From: JAFGHJ01 sp964534175
GTDB lineage: Bacteria > Hydrothermota > UBA3072
Direction: 5' to 3'
Assembly (NCBI GenBank): GCA_964534175.1
Contig: CAZHNS010000006.1
Span: 40,009 to 104,008 of the forward strand
Length of the DNA: 64,000 nt
This document shows positions 34,252-42,848 of this stretch, one piece after another (the first letter of the stretch is position 1; every line of letters begins with the position of its first letter). Below the pieces are notes generated by a model that saw only the letters and a program-made list of their open reading frames with translations, was not told the DNA's origin and searched no databases. A program made the translations under genes and the position numbers.

Positions 34252-34788
34252 ATGGCTTTAAGAGGGGATTTTAAGGATTTTGAATTAAACGATATCTTCC
34301 AGTTTATACATTTGGGAGGTAAAGATGGGGCGCTTCATCTTCAGGGAAAAAATAGCGCTGGAGTAATTTTTTTCGAGAAAGGTAATATTAAACATGCTGA
34401 AACCGGTAATCATACAGGAACCGAAGCTATAAATATTTTTCTTAAATGGGATACTGGTACTTTTGAATTTATAGCCGGAGAAAGCACGGATAAAGAAACA
34501 ATCAATCTTCCAGTTCACAATGTAATTTTGGAAGCTGCAAGACAGATAGATGAGTGGAAGAAAATGGAAGATGTTATACCTTCCGTAGAGGTGGTTGTTG
34601 ATTTTGAAGAAGAGCCGGATATCAGCGATATTGAGTTAAGGCCTATGGAATGGAAGGCTCTTTCTATAATCAATGGAGAAAAAACCATCAAAGAAATTGC
34701 TGATGAGCTTAAAATGAAAACTTTCGATCTTGCAAAAGTTCTTTACGGGTTAGTACAATCAGGCTTAATAAGGGTAAAAAAGAAATAA
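34252..34788 (+). CDS. DUF4388 (PATAN) domain protein with C-terminal winged-helix region
   Basis: 178 aa. Residues 1-95 match the DUF4388 pattern: LRGDFKDFELNDIFQFIHLGGKDGALHLQGKN, GVIFFEKGNIKHAETGNHTGTEAI and FLKWDTGTFEF. Residues 118-178 look like a small winged helix (LSIINGEKTIKEIADELKMKTFDLAKVLYGLVQSGLI). Such proteins occur in signalling and gliding-type pathways, for example as stand-alone partners of response regulators. It starts immediately after the accA stop. Role unknown. Confidence 0.85.
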   Translation: MALRGDFKDFELNDIFQFIHLGGKDGALHLQGKNSAGVIFFEKGNIKHAETGNHTGTEAINIFLKWDTGTFEFIAGESTDKETINLPVHNVILEAARQIDEWKKMEDVIPSVEVVVDFEEEPDISDIELRPMEWKALSIINGEKTIKEIADELKMKTFDLAKVLYGLVQSGLIRVKKK

Positions 34789-34822
34789 ATCTGATCGGGA
34801 TTTGTTGAAAGGAGGAAATTTG

Positions 34823-36835
34823 ATGGAGAGGAAATGCATCTGTATTGCTGGGCATGCTAATTCGGGTAAAACTTCATTAGGAGAAGCAATACTTTATAAG
34901 GTGAATTTTACAAACAGATTGGGTTCTATTGATAATGGAACGTCAATTTTGGATTATTTGAAATATGAAAAAGAAAGAAAATATTCGGTTAACCTTGCTG
35001 TTTCATCGTTTGAGTGTGATGGTGTAGAAGTCGATTTAATAGATACTCCCGGATACCTTGATTTTCAAGGGGAAATGATTGCAGGTTTGAGTGTCTGTGA
35101 TTCTGCCATAGTGGTTGTTGATGGCACTTCCGGTATGGGTTTTACAACGGGACAGGTAATTGAATATGCTAAAAAAAGAGGTATTCCCGTTTTGTTTTAC
35201 ATTAGTAAAATAGAAAAAGAGGGTGTAGATTTCAAAAGTATTTTAGAAGAAATAAAAGATGAAGTAAAAAGCGGGTTACTACCTCTTGTTGTACCGCTGG
35301 TAAAAGATGAGAAAATAGTCGGAGTTGCAGATGTTTTGCAGTTAAAGGAATACTCATCGGGGGGAGAAAAGGAAATATCTTCTGATTTTGAAAAGGAGAT
35401 AAGCCAGTATAGAGAAAAATTAGTTGAAGCACTAGCGGAAGTCGACGAAGAGCTTATGGAAAAATTTATCGAAGAGAAGGAAATAACCGATGAGGATTTA
35501 AAGAATGGGATGAAAAGGGGATTTCTTACAGGAAAACTTTATCCCTTAATAAGTGCTGATTCGGTTTCGCTTTTAGGTATAGACTGCCTTATTCAGTACG
35601 TTAAAAAGATCTTTCCATCACCTGCCGATGCGAAACTTCCTTCTAAGATTGATTCCATTGATGGCCCTACTGTAGCTTTTTCCTTTAAGACTAAATTCGA
35701 AACACACGTTGGGGAATTAAATCTGATAAAGATTTGGAGAGGCAAGATTAAATCGGGAGATACACTTATTAATACCACAAATGATACCGAAGAAAAAATT
35801 AATCAACTATTCGTGATGAAAGGTAATGAAAGAAAGCAAGTGGATGAACTTAATGCAGGTTCGATTGGTGCTCTTGTTAAATTGAAGAACACTTCTGCGG
35901 GTGATACTCTGGCAGATACTGCTAATCCAATCAAATTAGATCCTGTAGAATTCCCCAACCCAGTAGCAAAAATAGCTATTGAAGGTGAAACTGAGAAAGA
36001 CAACGATAAAATATCAAAAGGACTTTCTAAACTCAAAAAATCAGATCCCACTTTGAACTACAATTTTGACTCTGAAACGAAACAGTTAATTTTAGAAACC
36101 ATGGGGGAACAGCACTTGCAGTTTGTGAAATCATGGCTGGAGGACAATTTCGATGTCAAACTTTTAGAAAGTAAACCGGGTATTCATTACAGGGAAACGA
36201 TACAAAAAAAAGCAGAAGGTCATGCAAAATTTAAGAAACAAACCGGCGGACGAGGTCAGTATGGGGAAGTTTTTCTGAGAGTTGAACCTTTGGATAGAGG
36301 TGTGGGGGTAGAGTTTGCAAATGAAATTAAAGGTGGAAATATTCCCAGCAAGTATGTTCCCTCTGTTGAAACTGGAGTTAACGAGGCATTAGATGTTGGA
36401 ATATTAGCGGATTATAAGGTTGTAGACTGTAAAATTACAGTTTATGACGGTTCTTACCATCCGGTCGATTCTTCTGACAACGCTTTTAAAAGAGCGGGTT
36501 CTATGGCTTTAAAAGAAGCTCTTTTGCAGGCATCTCCTTTTTTGTTGGAACCTATACTTAAAGTTCAAACTGTTATAACAGATGAATATACAGGCGATGT
36601 AATGGGTGATTTGAATGCAAAGAGGGGTAGAATTCTCGGAATCGATGCAAAAGGTAAATTTCAAGTAATAAATGCCTATGTTCCTGAGAAAGAGATGTTT
36701 AAATATTCATCCAGACTGCGTTCTTTGACTCAGGGCACGGGGACTTATTCGGCTGAATTCGCTTTTTATGAAAGAGTTCCCGAGGAAGTAGGGCAGGAAA
36801 TTATGTCACAAAAGGAAAAGAAAGAAGAGAAATAA
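34823..36835 (+). CDS. EF-G-like translational GTPase (FusA paralogue) with altered G4 motif
   Basis: 670 aa with EF-G domain order. G1 is GHANSGKT (10-17), switch I region ERKYSVNLAVSSFE, G3 DTPG (74-77). G4, normally NKxD for guanine recognition, reads SKIE (128-131). Domains II-V are complete: HYRETI, TGGRGQYGEVFLRVEPL, NAFKRAGSMALKEAL and the RGRILGI near the end. This fits the EF-G2-like family whose members hydrolyse GTP but are not the main translocase. ATG at 34823 follows AAAGGAGG by 7 nt; the upstream TTG at 34802 is not needed. Confidence 0.88.
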   Translation: MERKCICIAGHANSGKTSLGEAILYKVNFTNRLGSIDNGTSILDYLKYEKERKYSVNLAVSSFECDGVEVDLIDTPGYLDFQGEMIAGLSVCDSAIVVVDGTSGMGFTTGQVIEYAKKRGIPVLFYISKIEKEGVDFKSILEEIKDEVKSGLLPLVVPLVKDEKIVGVADVLQLKEYSSGGEKEISSDFEKEISQYREKLVEALAEVDEELMEKFIEEKEITDEDLKNGMKRGFLTGKLYPLISADSVSLLGIDCLIQYVKKIFPSPADAKLPSKIDSIDGPTVAFSFKTKFETHVGELNLIKIWRGKIKSGDTLINTTNDTEEKINQLFVMKGNERKQVDELNAGSIGALVKLKNTSAGDTLADTANPIKLDPVEFPNPVAKIAIEGETEKDNDKISKGLSKLKKSDPTLNYNFDSETKQLILETMGEQHLQFVKSWLEDNFDVKLLESKPGIHYRETIQKKAEGHAKFKKQTGGRGQYGEVFLRVEPLDRGVGVEFANEIKGGNIPSKYVPSVETGVNEALDVGILADYKVVDCKITVYDGSYHPVDSSDNAFKRAGSMALKEALLQASPFLLEPILKVQTVITDEYTGDVMGDLNAKRGRILGIDAKGKFQVINAYVPEKEMFKYSSRLRSLTQGTGTYSAEFAFYERVPEEVGQEIMSQKEKKEEK

Positions 36836-37698
36836 TGTTTCTACTTTTATTGGCTGTTTTCGAGGGAGAATTTCTTCTTGTAGGTGTAGATGCTGGAAGT
36901 TGGGGAAGGGGCTCCACCGGTATCGCTTATCCTACTTCTGGCTTTAAGAATCCTGCTTCTTCACTTGTATTAGAACCCTGTGTGTATTTTACCGGTTCAA
37001 GAATGTTTGGTGATCTAGCCAATGTTTTAAGCGGAGGAATAAATTTAAGACAAAGTGATTATGGGTTTGGGTTTCACTTTGTTTTTCATTCAGTGGGAGA
37101 TATACTTGATACAAGAAATGCGTGGGATGATTTAGATGGCGACGGATTGCCGGATCCCGGAGAAGAAATATATCCCGACTCAATAAGTAATTTCTCGGCT
37201 TGTGAAGGCGCCTTCTTATCTTCGTATTCGAGAATGTTTGGTGGCTTTTCTGTAGGAATTGGTCTTAAGTTTATTTACAAAAAGATACATGAAGCCGTTG
37301 CGGTTGGTGCTGGCGCTGATTTAGGTGTAATTTACAGGATGGGAGAATACTCGATAGGGGCCTCAATAAAAGATTTTACATCTTCACCATTATACTGGGA
37401 TGGGAGAACAGAACATATTGAGCCTTCTTATAGCATTGGGTGTGGGTTTACAAAAAAAATAGGAAAAGTACCCGTTCTTATGGAAGTAAATATTATTCAA
37501 GACGATTATGGATTTAATAATCACTTAGGAGTTGAAATAGGCATGAATGAGTGGCTTAAGGTACGTGCTGGATTTTTTAACAATCAGGTAACAACAGGTT
37601 TCGGAATCGAAAAACGTCCTTTTTTGGTTGATTACGCTTTGAACTTACACACCTATTTGTCGATGTCTCATAGAGTTTCTTTATTGTATAAGTTATAA
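36835..37698 (+). CDS. PorV/PorQ-like outer-membrane barrel protein
   Basis: 287 aa, with the same plan as the protein at 32378: a minimal signal (MFLLLLAVFEG), then VGVDAGSWGRGSTGIAYPTSGFKNPASSL, the family start motif, pairs of beta strands (GFSVGIGLKFIYKKIHEAVAVG, YSIGASIKDFTSSPLYW) and a C-terminal barrel strand (SHRVSLLYKL). A Ca-like DLDGDGLPDPGE loop lies at about residues 99-110. Overlaps the EF-G-like stop (TAATG). It probably assists surface-protein secretion or anchoring. Confidence 0.75.
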   Translation: MFLLLLAVFEGEFLLVGVDAGSWGRGSTGIAYPTSGFKNPASSLVLEPCVYFTGSRMFGDLANVLSGGINLRQSDYGFGFHFVFHSVGDILDTRNAWDDLDGDGLPDPGEEIYPDSISNFSACEGAFLSSYSRMFGGFSVGIGLKFIYKKIHEAVAVGAGADLGVIYRMGEYSIGASIKDFTSSPLYWDGRTEHIEPSYSIGCGFTKKIGKVPVLMEVNIIQDDYGFNNHLGVEIGMNEWLKVRAGFFNNQVTTGFGIEKRPFLVDYALNLHTYLSMSHRVSLLYKL

Positions 37699-37830
37699 TA
37701 GTAGTTAGTAGATAGTAGTGAGTAGTAAGTAGTTAACAGAAAAAACTTTGTGGTTTTTGATTGATGATTAGTTTTTTCAGAGCTGTAGGGGGATTCTGTA
37801 TTCTGACTCTTGGCTCCTAACTTCTAGCTT
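37697..37830. repeat. Intergenic phrases of the TAGTAGTTAGTAG and CTAACTTCTAGCTTC types
   Basis: Two phrase families occupy the convergent spacer: TAGTAGTTAGTAGATAGTAG-like at 37699-37733 and GGCTCCTAACTTCTAGCTTC at 37809-37829. No gene or clear terminator is visible. Confidence 0.55.
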
Positions 37831-38829
37831 CTATTTAACTTTCTCCTTTTTTATAAGGTTTAAAGATATCTTTACTAATTTCGGATCAAACTGAGTCCCG
37901 GAATTTTTTCTTAATTCTTTAAGAATCTCTTCCTGTGTGAGACCTTTCCTGTAAGGTCTTTTTGACATCATTGCGCTTAGAGAATCTGCTATAGCTAATA
38001 TCCGCGCAGACAGGGGAATTTTTTCACCTTTTAAACCATCTGGAAAACCTTTTCCGTCGTACCGCTCATGATGATGAAGCACAGCATTTAGAATTTGTTT
38101 ATTCCTAATCGATGGATTTACTATAAATTCTCCTATTTCAGGATGCTTTTTCATTACCGTATATTCTTTTGCTGTAAGACTTTTGGGTTTCATTAGAATA
38201 GAATCCGGTATGCCAACTTTACCTATATCATGTATCAGAGCAGCATAACTCAATATCTCTTTTTCTTTTTCAGAATATCCAAGTTTGTCTGCAATTTCGA
38301 GAGCAATTTCTTTAACCTGTTTCGAATGTCCCTCCTGGTATGGGTCTTTTGCTTCTAGTGCATTAACGAGAGATGTAATGGTATCCAACATCTTCTTTTC
38401 GATTTTTTCTCTTTGTTCTTTAACCTTATTCTCTAATTCAATTTGATAATCTCTTCTTATTCGTAAGAGGAAATTTCTTTCTTTTACTTTTTCAAGTACC
38501 CTTCCAAGTTCTTCAGGCAGAACAGGTTTAACAAGGTAATCGTATGCTCCCACGCGCATAGTACTTCTGATTATATCAATATCTCTAAAAGCTGTTACCA
38601 TTATTATAGAAGCATCCGGATTAATACTTAGAAGCGCTTTTGCAGCTTCTATACCGTTCATTATTGGCATTTCAATGTCAAGAAGTACACAATCAAAATT
38701 GTTTGCCTTGTATTTGCGGACTGCTTCGGAGCCATCTGAGGTTGTTTCACAATTATGTCCTTGTGTGGAAAGAATATTGGCAAGAGATTTTAGAATTTTA
38801 TTATCATCGTCTGCTAATAAAATTTCCAT
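37831..38829 (-). CDS. Response regulator with canonical HD-GYP domain
   Basis: 332 aa. The receiver domain has phospho-acceptor D51 (VLLDIEMPIMNG), T (MVTAF) and K (VKP). A coiled-coil linker (117-145) leads into an HD-GYP domain with complete signatures: EGHSKQVKEIALEIA, ALIHDIGKVGIPD, LHHHERYDGKGFPDGLKGEKIPL and AIADSLSAMMSKRPYR. It should hydrolyse cyclic di-GMP when activated. No partner kinase is adjacent. It begins 32 nt after the MBL-fold gene, probably on the same transcript. Contrast with the degenerate copy at 29870. Confidence 0.92.
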   Translation of the reverse strand: MEILLADDDNKILKSLANILSTQGHNCETTSDGSEAVRKYKANNFDCVLLDIEMPIMNGIEAAKALLSINPDASIIMVTAFRDIDIIRSTMRVGAYDYLVKPVLPEELGRVLEKVKERNFLLRIRRDYQIELENKVKEQREKIEKKMLDTITSLVNALEAKDPYQEGHSKQVKEIALEIADKLGYSEKEKEILSYAALIHDIGKVGIPDSILMKPKSLTAKEYTVMKKHPEIGEFIVNPSIRNKQILNAVLHHHERYDGKGFPDGLKGEKIPLSARILAIADSLSAMMSKRPYRKGLTQEEILKELRKNSGTQFDPKLVKISLNLIKKEKVK

Positions 38830-38861
38830 AAAAATAAAACATTTATGTTAAGTAAGAATTT

Positions 38862-39692
38862 TTATAAATTGAATTCTTTGCCCTCGCGGGCACCTTTAAC
38901 TTTTAGTCCTTTACCTGCCAGTTTATTAGCTTTTTTGACTATTTTATCTATCTGATTATCTTTTCTTGCGGGATCATAATGGGTCAAATAAAGCGTTTTT
39001 ACATTTGCCTCTTTTGCGAAATCTACTGTTTGTTCCCATGAGGAATGACCCCAGCTTTTGTGTTTTTCCATTTCCTTTTTTTCGTATTGAGCATCATGGA
39101 TTAGAATATCGGCATTTTTTATAAAATTCAAATGATTTTTATATGGCACTGTTGCAATATCCTGATGATCGAGTTCATTATCACTCATGAATACTAAAGT
39201 TCCTCCGTCTTCTTCAAATTTAAAAGCATGTGTTTCAAGAGGATGGTTTGTTAAGATAGAACTAATCTTTACACCATCAATTGAAATACCTGATTTTCTT
39301 ATTTTTTCAAATTCTATATTGGCACCTATTTCTTTAAAAGGAACAGGATAATAAAGAGAATTCATCTGTCCTTTCAATATATCTAATAATCTTCCATAAG
39401 TTGGAGAAGCTGCAAATATTTTTATCGAGAAATTTGGAATATATATTGGTATGAAGAACGGAAAACCCTGAATATGATCCCAATGAGAGTGAGATAGAAA
39501 TAAATTTATATGTTTTATTTTTTTTGAGAGTATTTCACTTGAAAGAACTCTCATCCCGGAACCCGCATCGATTATTATTTTTTTACCGCTATTTAAAGTT
39601 AGATCTACGCATGTTGTATTGCCACCATATTTAACAGTATCTTTGCCGGGTGTTGGTATTGAGCCTCTTGTACCCAGAATTTTAATTTTCAT
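38862..39692 (-). CDS. MBL-fold metallo-hydrolase
   Basis: 276 aa. Metal-binding motif H68-x-H70-x-D72-H73 (SHSHWDHIQG), with later ligands in LTNHPLETHAF, DNELDH, IHDAQY and a final TLYLTHYDP. The N-terminus (KILGTRGSIPTPG, KYGGNTTCV) is that of the PhnP/cyclic-phosphodiesterase-like branch often found beside response regulators. Substrate unknown; a cyclic nucleotide or phosphoester is plausible since an HD-GYP gene follows. ATG is 6 nt after the -10 box, a leaderless start. Confidence 0.87.
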   Translation of the reverse strand: MKIKILGTRGSIPTPGKDTVKYGGNTTCVDLTLNSGKKIIIDAGSGMRVLSSEILSKKIKHINLFLSHSHWDHIQGFPFFIPIYIPNFSIKIFAASPTYGRLLDILKGQMNSLYYPVPFKEIGANIEFEKIRKSGISIDGVKISSILTNHPLETHAFKFEEDGGTLVFMSDNELDHQDIATVPYKNHLNFIKNADILIHDAQYEKKEMEKHKSWGHSSWEQTVDFAKEANVKTLYLTHYDPARKDNQIDKIVKKANKLAGKGLKVKGAREGKEFNL

Positions 39693-39698
39693 AAAATA

Positions 39699-39726
39699 AT
39701 CTTAAGTAAAAATGCAGATTTGTCAA
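39699..39726 (-). promoter_or_regulatory. Leaderless promoter of the MBL-fold gene
   Basis: Minus-strand TTGACA (39721-39726), 16 bp, TAAGAT (39699-39704), then 6 nt to ATG at 39692. Confidence 0.72.
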
Positions 39727-39800
39727 GCTCTTTATAGTGTATTGTCTTATTAAAAAGGATTTTGCAATGGTTTTTTATAATTTTATTTAATTATCAGGTC

Positions 39801-39829
39801 TTGCAGATTAAACAGTTTTCTTTTATTAT
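39801..39829 (+). promoter_or_regulatory. Predicted promoter of the nitroreductase gene
   Basis: TTGCAG (39801-39806), 17 bp, TATTAT (39824-39829). The predicted start near 39836 gives a leader of about 60 nt. Confidence 0.45.
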
Positions 39830-39894
39830 TAATGAAAATAGGATCAATTTTATTTTGTGATATAAATGGTTTTTTAACCCTTAAGGGAGGATTG

Positions 39895-40593
39895 ATGAAA
39901 ATATTGTTAAGATTCTTAGTTATTTTGACGGTTTTTTCTTTTCTAAACGTAAATCTATTAAATGCCGCGGGAGGTGAAAAAGTGTCTGATAAAAAAGAAA
40001 AAATAGTATTACCCGAACCTCGATATAAAAGTCAAATTTCAGTTGAAGAAGCTATATTGAACCGGAGATCGATAAGAAGTTATTCAGATGAGCCTCTTAA
40101 ATTAGAAGAAATTTCTCAGCTCCTCTGGTCGGCTCAGGGCATAACGGATGAGAAGAGAAATTTAAGAGCAGCTCCATCTGCTGGTGCGCTTTATCCTTTG
40201 GAAACTTATATTATTGTTGGTAATGTTTATTCGTTAAAAGAGGGTATTTATCGGTATGATCCTTTAAATCATGAAATTGTAGAAACTGAAGATGGGGATT
40301 TCAGAAATAATCTTTCTCTTGCCGCATTAGGACAATCCTGTGTTAAGAATGGCGCTGTTTCTATTGTTTTTGCAGCAGTTTATGACAGAATTACAGGGAA
40401 ATACGGAGAGAGAGGTATCGGTTATACTTACATGGAAGCGGGACATGCCGCTCAGAATGTTTATTTGCAGGCTGAAGCTTTGGGGCTCGGCACTGTTGTT
40501 GTAGGAGCTTTTATGGATGACAAAGTTAAAGAAGTTATAGGTATGAAAAAGGAAGAAACTCCTTTATATATTTTACCGGTAGGAAAAAAATAA
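39895..40593 (+). CDS. Exported SagB/ThcOx-type nitroreductase family protein
   Basis: 232 aa with a signal peptide (MKILLRFLVILTVFSFLNVNLLNA, cleavage about 24). The flavin-binding nitroreductase fold is shown by ILNRRSIRSYSDEPLKLEEISQLLWSAQG, RAAPSAGALYPLETYII, MEAGHAAQNVYLQAEALGLG and a C-terminal YILPVGKK. The pattern is closest to stand-alone SagB-type oxidases, here apparently periplasmic. ATG at 39895 with AGGGAGG at 39884-39890 is preferred to the upstream in-frame start. Natural substrate unknown. A YjbQ-family gene follows 27 nt later. Confidence 0.88.
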   Translation: MKILLRFLVILTVFSFLNVNLLNAAGGEKVSDKKEKIVLPEPRYKSQISVEEAILNRRSIRSYSDEPLKLEEISQLLWSAQGITDEKRNLRAAPSAGALYPLETYIIVGNVYSLKEGIYRYDPLNHEIVETEDGDFRNNLSLAALGQSCVKNGAVSIVFAAVYDRITGKYGERGIGYTYMEAGHAAQNVYLQAEALGLGTVVVGAFMDDKVKEVIGMKKEETPLYILPVGKK

Positions 40594-40620
40594 GATTTTT
40601 TTGCTTGAAAGGAGGAATTA

Positions 40621-41028
40621 ATGGCAATTAAAAAAAGAAAGGAAATTTCTATTTCTACCAGTCGAAGAAACGAGTTTGTAGATGTTACAGGAGAAGTAAG
40701 TGATACTGTGAAAGAGAGTGGGGTAAAGGAAGGTTATGTTCATCTTTACGTGCCTCATACCACCGCAGCTGTAACAATTAATGAAAATTATGACCCTTCG
40801 GTTAAAAGCGATATTTTGAATAAGCTATCGGATGTAATTCCTGCCGGTGCTGGATATGCTCATGCGGAAGGAAACGCTGATAGTCATATTAAAGCTTCTA
40901 TTGTAGGTAGTTCGGAATTTGTACCGGTTACGGGCGGTGATATTGATCTTGGAAGATGGCAGGGAGTCTTTTTCTGTGAATTCGATGGTCCCCGTTCTAG
41001 GAGAATGCTGATACAGGTTATTGAATAA
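40621..41028 (+). CDS. YjbQ/UPF0047 family protein
   Basis: 135 aa, full family length: VPHTTAAVTINENYDP (residues 40-55), YAHAEGNADSHIKASIVGSS and GRWQGVFFCEFDGPRSRR. The conserved His residues suggest metal binding; E. coli YjbQ has weak thiamine-phosphate synthase activity, but the true role is unsettled. AAAGGAGG stands 6 nt before ATG. Probably cotranscribed with the nitroreductase gene. Confidence 0.92.
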   Translation: MAIKKRKEISISTSRRNEFVDVTGEVSDTVKESGVKEGYVHLYVPHTTAAVTINENYDPSVKSDILNKLSDVIPAGAGYAHAEGNADSHIKASIVGSSEFVPVTGGDIDLGRWQGVFFCEFDGPRSRRMLIQVIE

Positions 41029-41035
41029 CAATATC

Positions 41036-41130
41036 TGCCACGAAGACACTAAGGCACAAAGAACAAATTAGAAAAATTGAAAGATGGGAAGACTATTTTT
41101 CAATTCAAAATTAAAAATTCATAATTCTTA
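41036..41130. repeat. Intergenic phrases of the CACGAAGACACTAAGGCAC type
   Basis: CCACGAAGACACTAAGGCAC (41039-41058) is followed by AT-rich AATTCAAAATTAAAAATTC-like phrases (41102-41130). Related to CCACGAAGTTCACAAAG at 7825. No gene. Confidence 0.5.
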
Positions 41131-41138
41131 ATTTATAC

Positions 41139-41924
41139 TTAACGACTATACTTATTCATAACCTCGATTAGGTTTTCCATCTTTTCTTCCGGTGTAGAAT
41201 TATCAAGTTCAAGTGCAATAATAATATTATCTCTGTTTTTTAAACTGTCGAAAAAACTATCGAAATCTATGTTGCCCTTACCTACGGGCAAATGTTCGTC
41301 GTTTTCGCCGTTATTATCGTGAAGATGTATGTACTGAAGTCTCTTATCCATCGTTTTTACCCATTTAGAAGGCGATAGCTCGGAAAAGACGTTCATATGT
41401 CCTATATCAAGACAGAGAGCGAAGAAACGGCTATTAACGCCGTCACAGAGCTTAATAAGAATATCTGGGGATTCTTCCACTAAATTTTCTATTACTATTT
41501 TAATTCCTTCGTTTTCATATTTTTTTATCTCTTCTTTCCAGAAATTTGTTGTTTCTTCAAACCAAAAATCCACTAAATCCCATCGTTTAATATCACCGAT
41601 AATACCGCTGTGAAAAACTAAAATTTCCGGTTTTAATTCTTTTGCCATTTCGAAAGTTAACTGCATTCTTTTTTTGACGGCTTCTTTAAGAAAATAATCT
41701 CTATGGGTTTGTCTTATCCCAACAAATGGTCCGTGAACGGAGATTCTACCAGAAAAATTTTCAATTATTCTTTTATGTTGTTTTATTTTTTCTTCCCAGG
41801 CTGGGGGAGAGCTAACACCTTTTAGACCATAGCTTTGCAGCTCGATTCCCACATTCAACTCTTCAAGCTTTGGTAATATTTTGAAATCGTTTTCATAACC
41901 TGATAAACATAAAAAGAAATTCAT
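41139..41924 (-). CDS. Sugar-phosphate isomerase/epimerase-like TIM barrel
   Basis: 261 aa, AP-endonuclease-2/xylose-isomerase-like barrel. Metal-site residues can be placed at ISVHGPF, LVFHSG, IVIENL, LCLDIGHMN, YIHLHDNNG and ALELDNS. It might act on a keto sugar or inositol derivative; the substrate cannot be read. It is transcribed alone, divergent from the HlyD gene. The predicted mRNA start is only about 9 nt before ATG, leaving no room for a normal ribosome binding site. Confidence 0.85.
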   Translation of the reverse strand: MNFFLCLSGYENDFKILPKLEELNVGIELQSYGLKGVSSPPAWEEKIKQHKRIIENFSGRISVHGPFVGIRQTHRDYFLKEAVKKRMQLTFEMAKELKPEILVFHSGIIGDIKRWDLVDFWFEETTNFWKEEIKKYENEGIKIVIENLVEESPDILIKLCDGVNSRFFALCLDIGHMNVFSELSPSKWVKTMDKRLQYIHLHDNNGENDEHLPVGKGNIDFDSFFDSLKNRDNIIIALELDNSTPEEKMENLIEVMNKYSR

Positions 41925-41939
41925 TTTTTACCCTGTCAA

Positions 41940-41967
41940 ATAATAATCCACCCCGAATTTCTGTCAA
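41940..41967 (-). promoter_or_regulatory. Promoter of the TIM-barrel gene, near-leaderless
   Basis: Minus-strand TTGACA (41962-41967), 16 bp, TATTAT (41940-41945). The predicted start near 41933 is about 9 nt before ATG. Confidence 0.68.
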
Positions 41968-42028
41968 GGACGTGCATGATAATAAAAATAAATCAGAAGA
42001 AACAATTATTATTTCAGCATCTCAATTG

Positions 42029-42056
42029 TTGACAAGCTTATTGAAATAGTTATACT
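42029..42056 (+). promoter_or_regulatory. Promoter of the HlyD-ABC exporter operon, near-leaderless
   Basis: TTGACA (42029-42034), 16 bp, TATACT (42051-42056). ATG follows after 9 nt at 42066, with no Shine-Dalgarno. Confidence 0.72.
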
Positions 42057-42065
42057 TAATACATT

Positions 42066-42848
42066 ATGAAAAGGTTTATATTTCTGTTTTTTATTTTATT
42101 TGTTTCGTGCGGTAAAAATGAGAGTGAAGTTTACTCGGGAATTTTTACAGAAGAGAGTTATCTTCTGAAAGCTGAAGTGGCTGGTAAAATTCATGTATTT
42201 GATTTTGAGGAAGGCGATAAAGTTGCCAAAGGAGATACTTTGGCAATTATTGATAATAAAGAAATAGAACTTATTATAGAGTCTATAGAATATCAAGTTA
42301 AAAATCTAAAAATTCAGCTCAAAAATCTGGAAGATGACCTTAAAAAATCGGAAGAACTTTTCAGGGATTCAGTAATTTCAGAAATGGACTTTGAAAGAGT
42401 CGAAAGGAATCGAGATATGGTGTATATGGAGCTTAAATCAGCTTCCGCTTCTCTTGAAGCAAAAAAAGAAAATTTGAAAAAATTCTATATAGTCTCTCCA
42501 GTAAATGGATACATAAGCTTAAAATATTTAAGAACCGGAGAAACGACTTTGCCTGGAGTTCCAATTGTTGAAATTCTTGACCCTTCTCTGATATATCTCA
42601 ATATATATGTTCCTGAAGATAAGTTGCCTAAAATTTCAATCGATCAAATGGTCAAAATTAGAATAGACGCGTTTCCGGGTGAGTCCTTTAAGGGAAGAGT
42701 TTCTTTTATATCAGGAAAGGCGGAATTTACGCCTAAAAATATTCAAACAAAAGAAGACAGGACTTTACTCGTTTACAGGGTAAAAATTATTGTTGAAAAT
42801 CCGAAGGGAAAAATAAAGAGTGGTATATACGGAGATGCCGTCTTCTAA
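42066..42848 (+). CDS. HlyD-family periplasmic adaptor lipoprotein
   Basis: 260 aa. Lipoprotein signal peptide with lipobox FVSC (Cys 15). The barrel-sandwich lipoyl halves are at KAEVAGKIHVFDFEEGDKVAKGDTLAIID and FYIVSPVNGYISLKYLRTGETTLPG, with an alpha-helical hairpin between them (residues 62-125) and a beta-barrel domain after (YVPEDKLPKISIDQMVKIRIDAFPG). It connects an inner-membrane ABC exporter to the cell envelope, as YbhG does for YbhFSR. First gene of a four-gene operon. Confidence 0.9.
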   Translation: MKRFIFLFFILFVSCGKNESEVYSGIFTEESYLLKAEVAGKIHVFDFEEGDKVAKGDTLAIIDNKEIELIIESIEYQVKNLKIQLKNLEDDLKKSEELFRDSVISEMDFERVERNRDMVYMELKSASASLEAKKENLKKFYIVSPVNGYISLKYLRTGETTLPGVPIVEILDPSLIYLNIYVPEDKLPKISIDQMVKIRIDAFPGESFKGRVSFISGKAEFTPKNIQTKEDRTLLVYRVKIIVENPKGKIKSGIYGDAVF

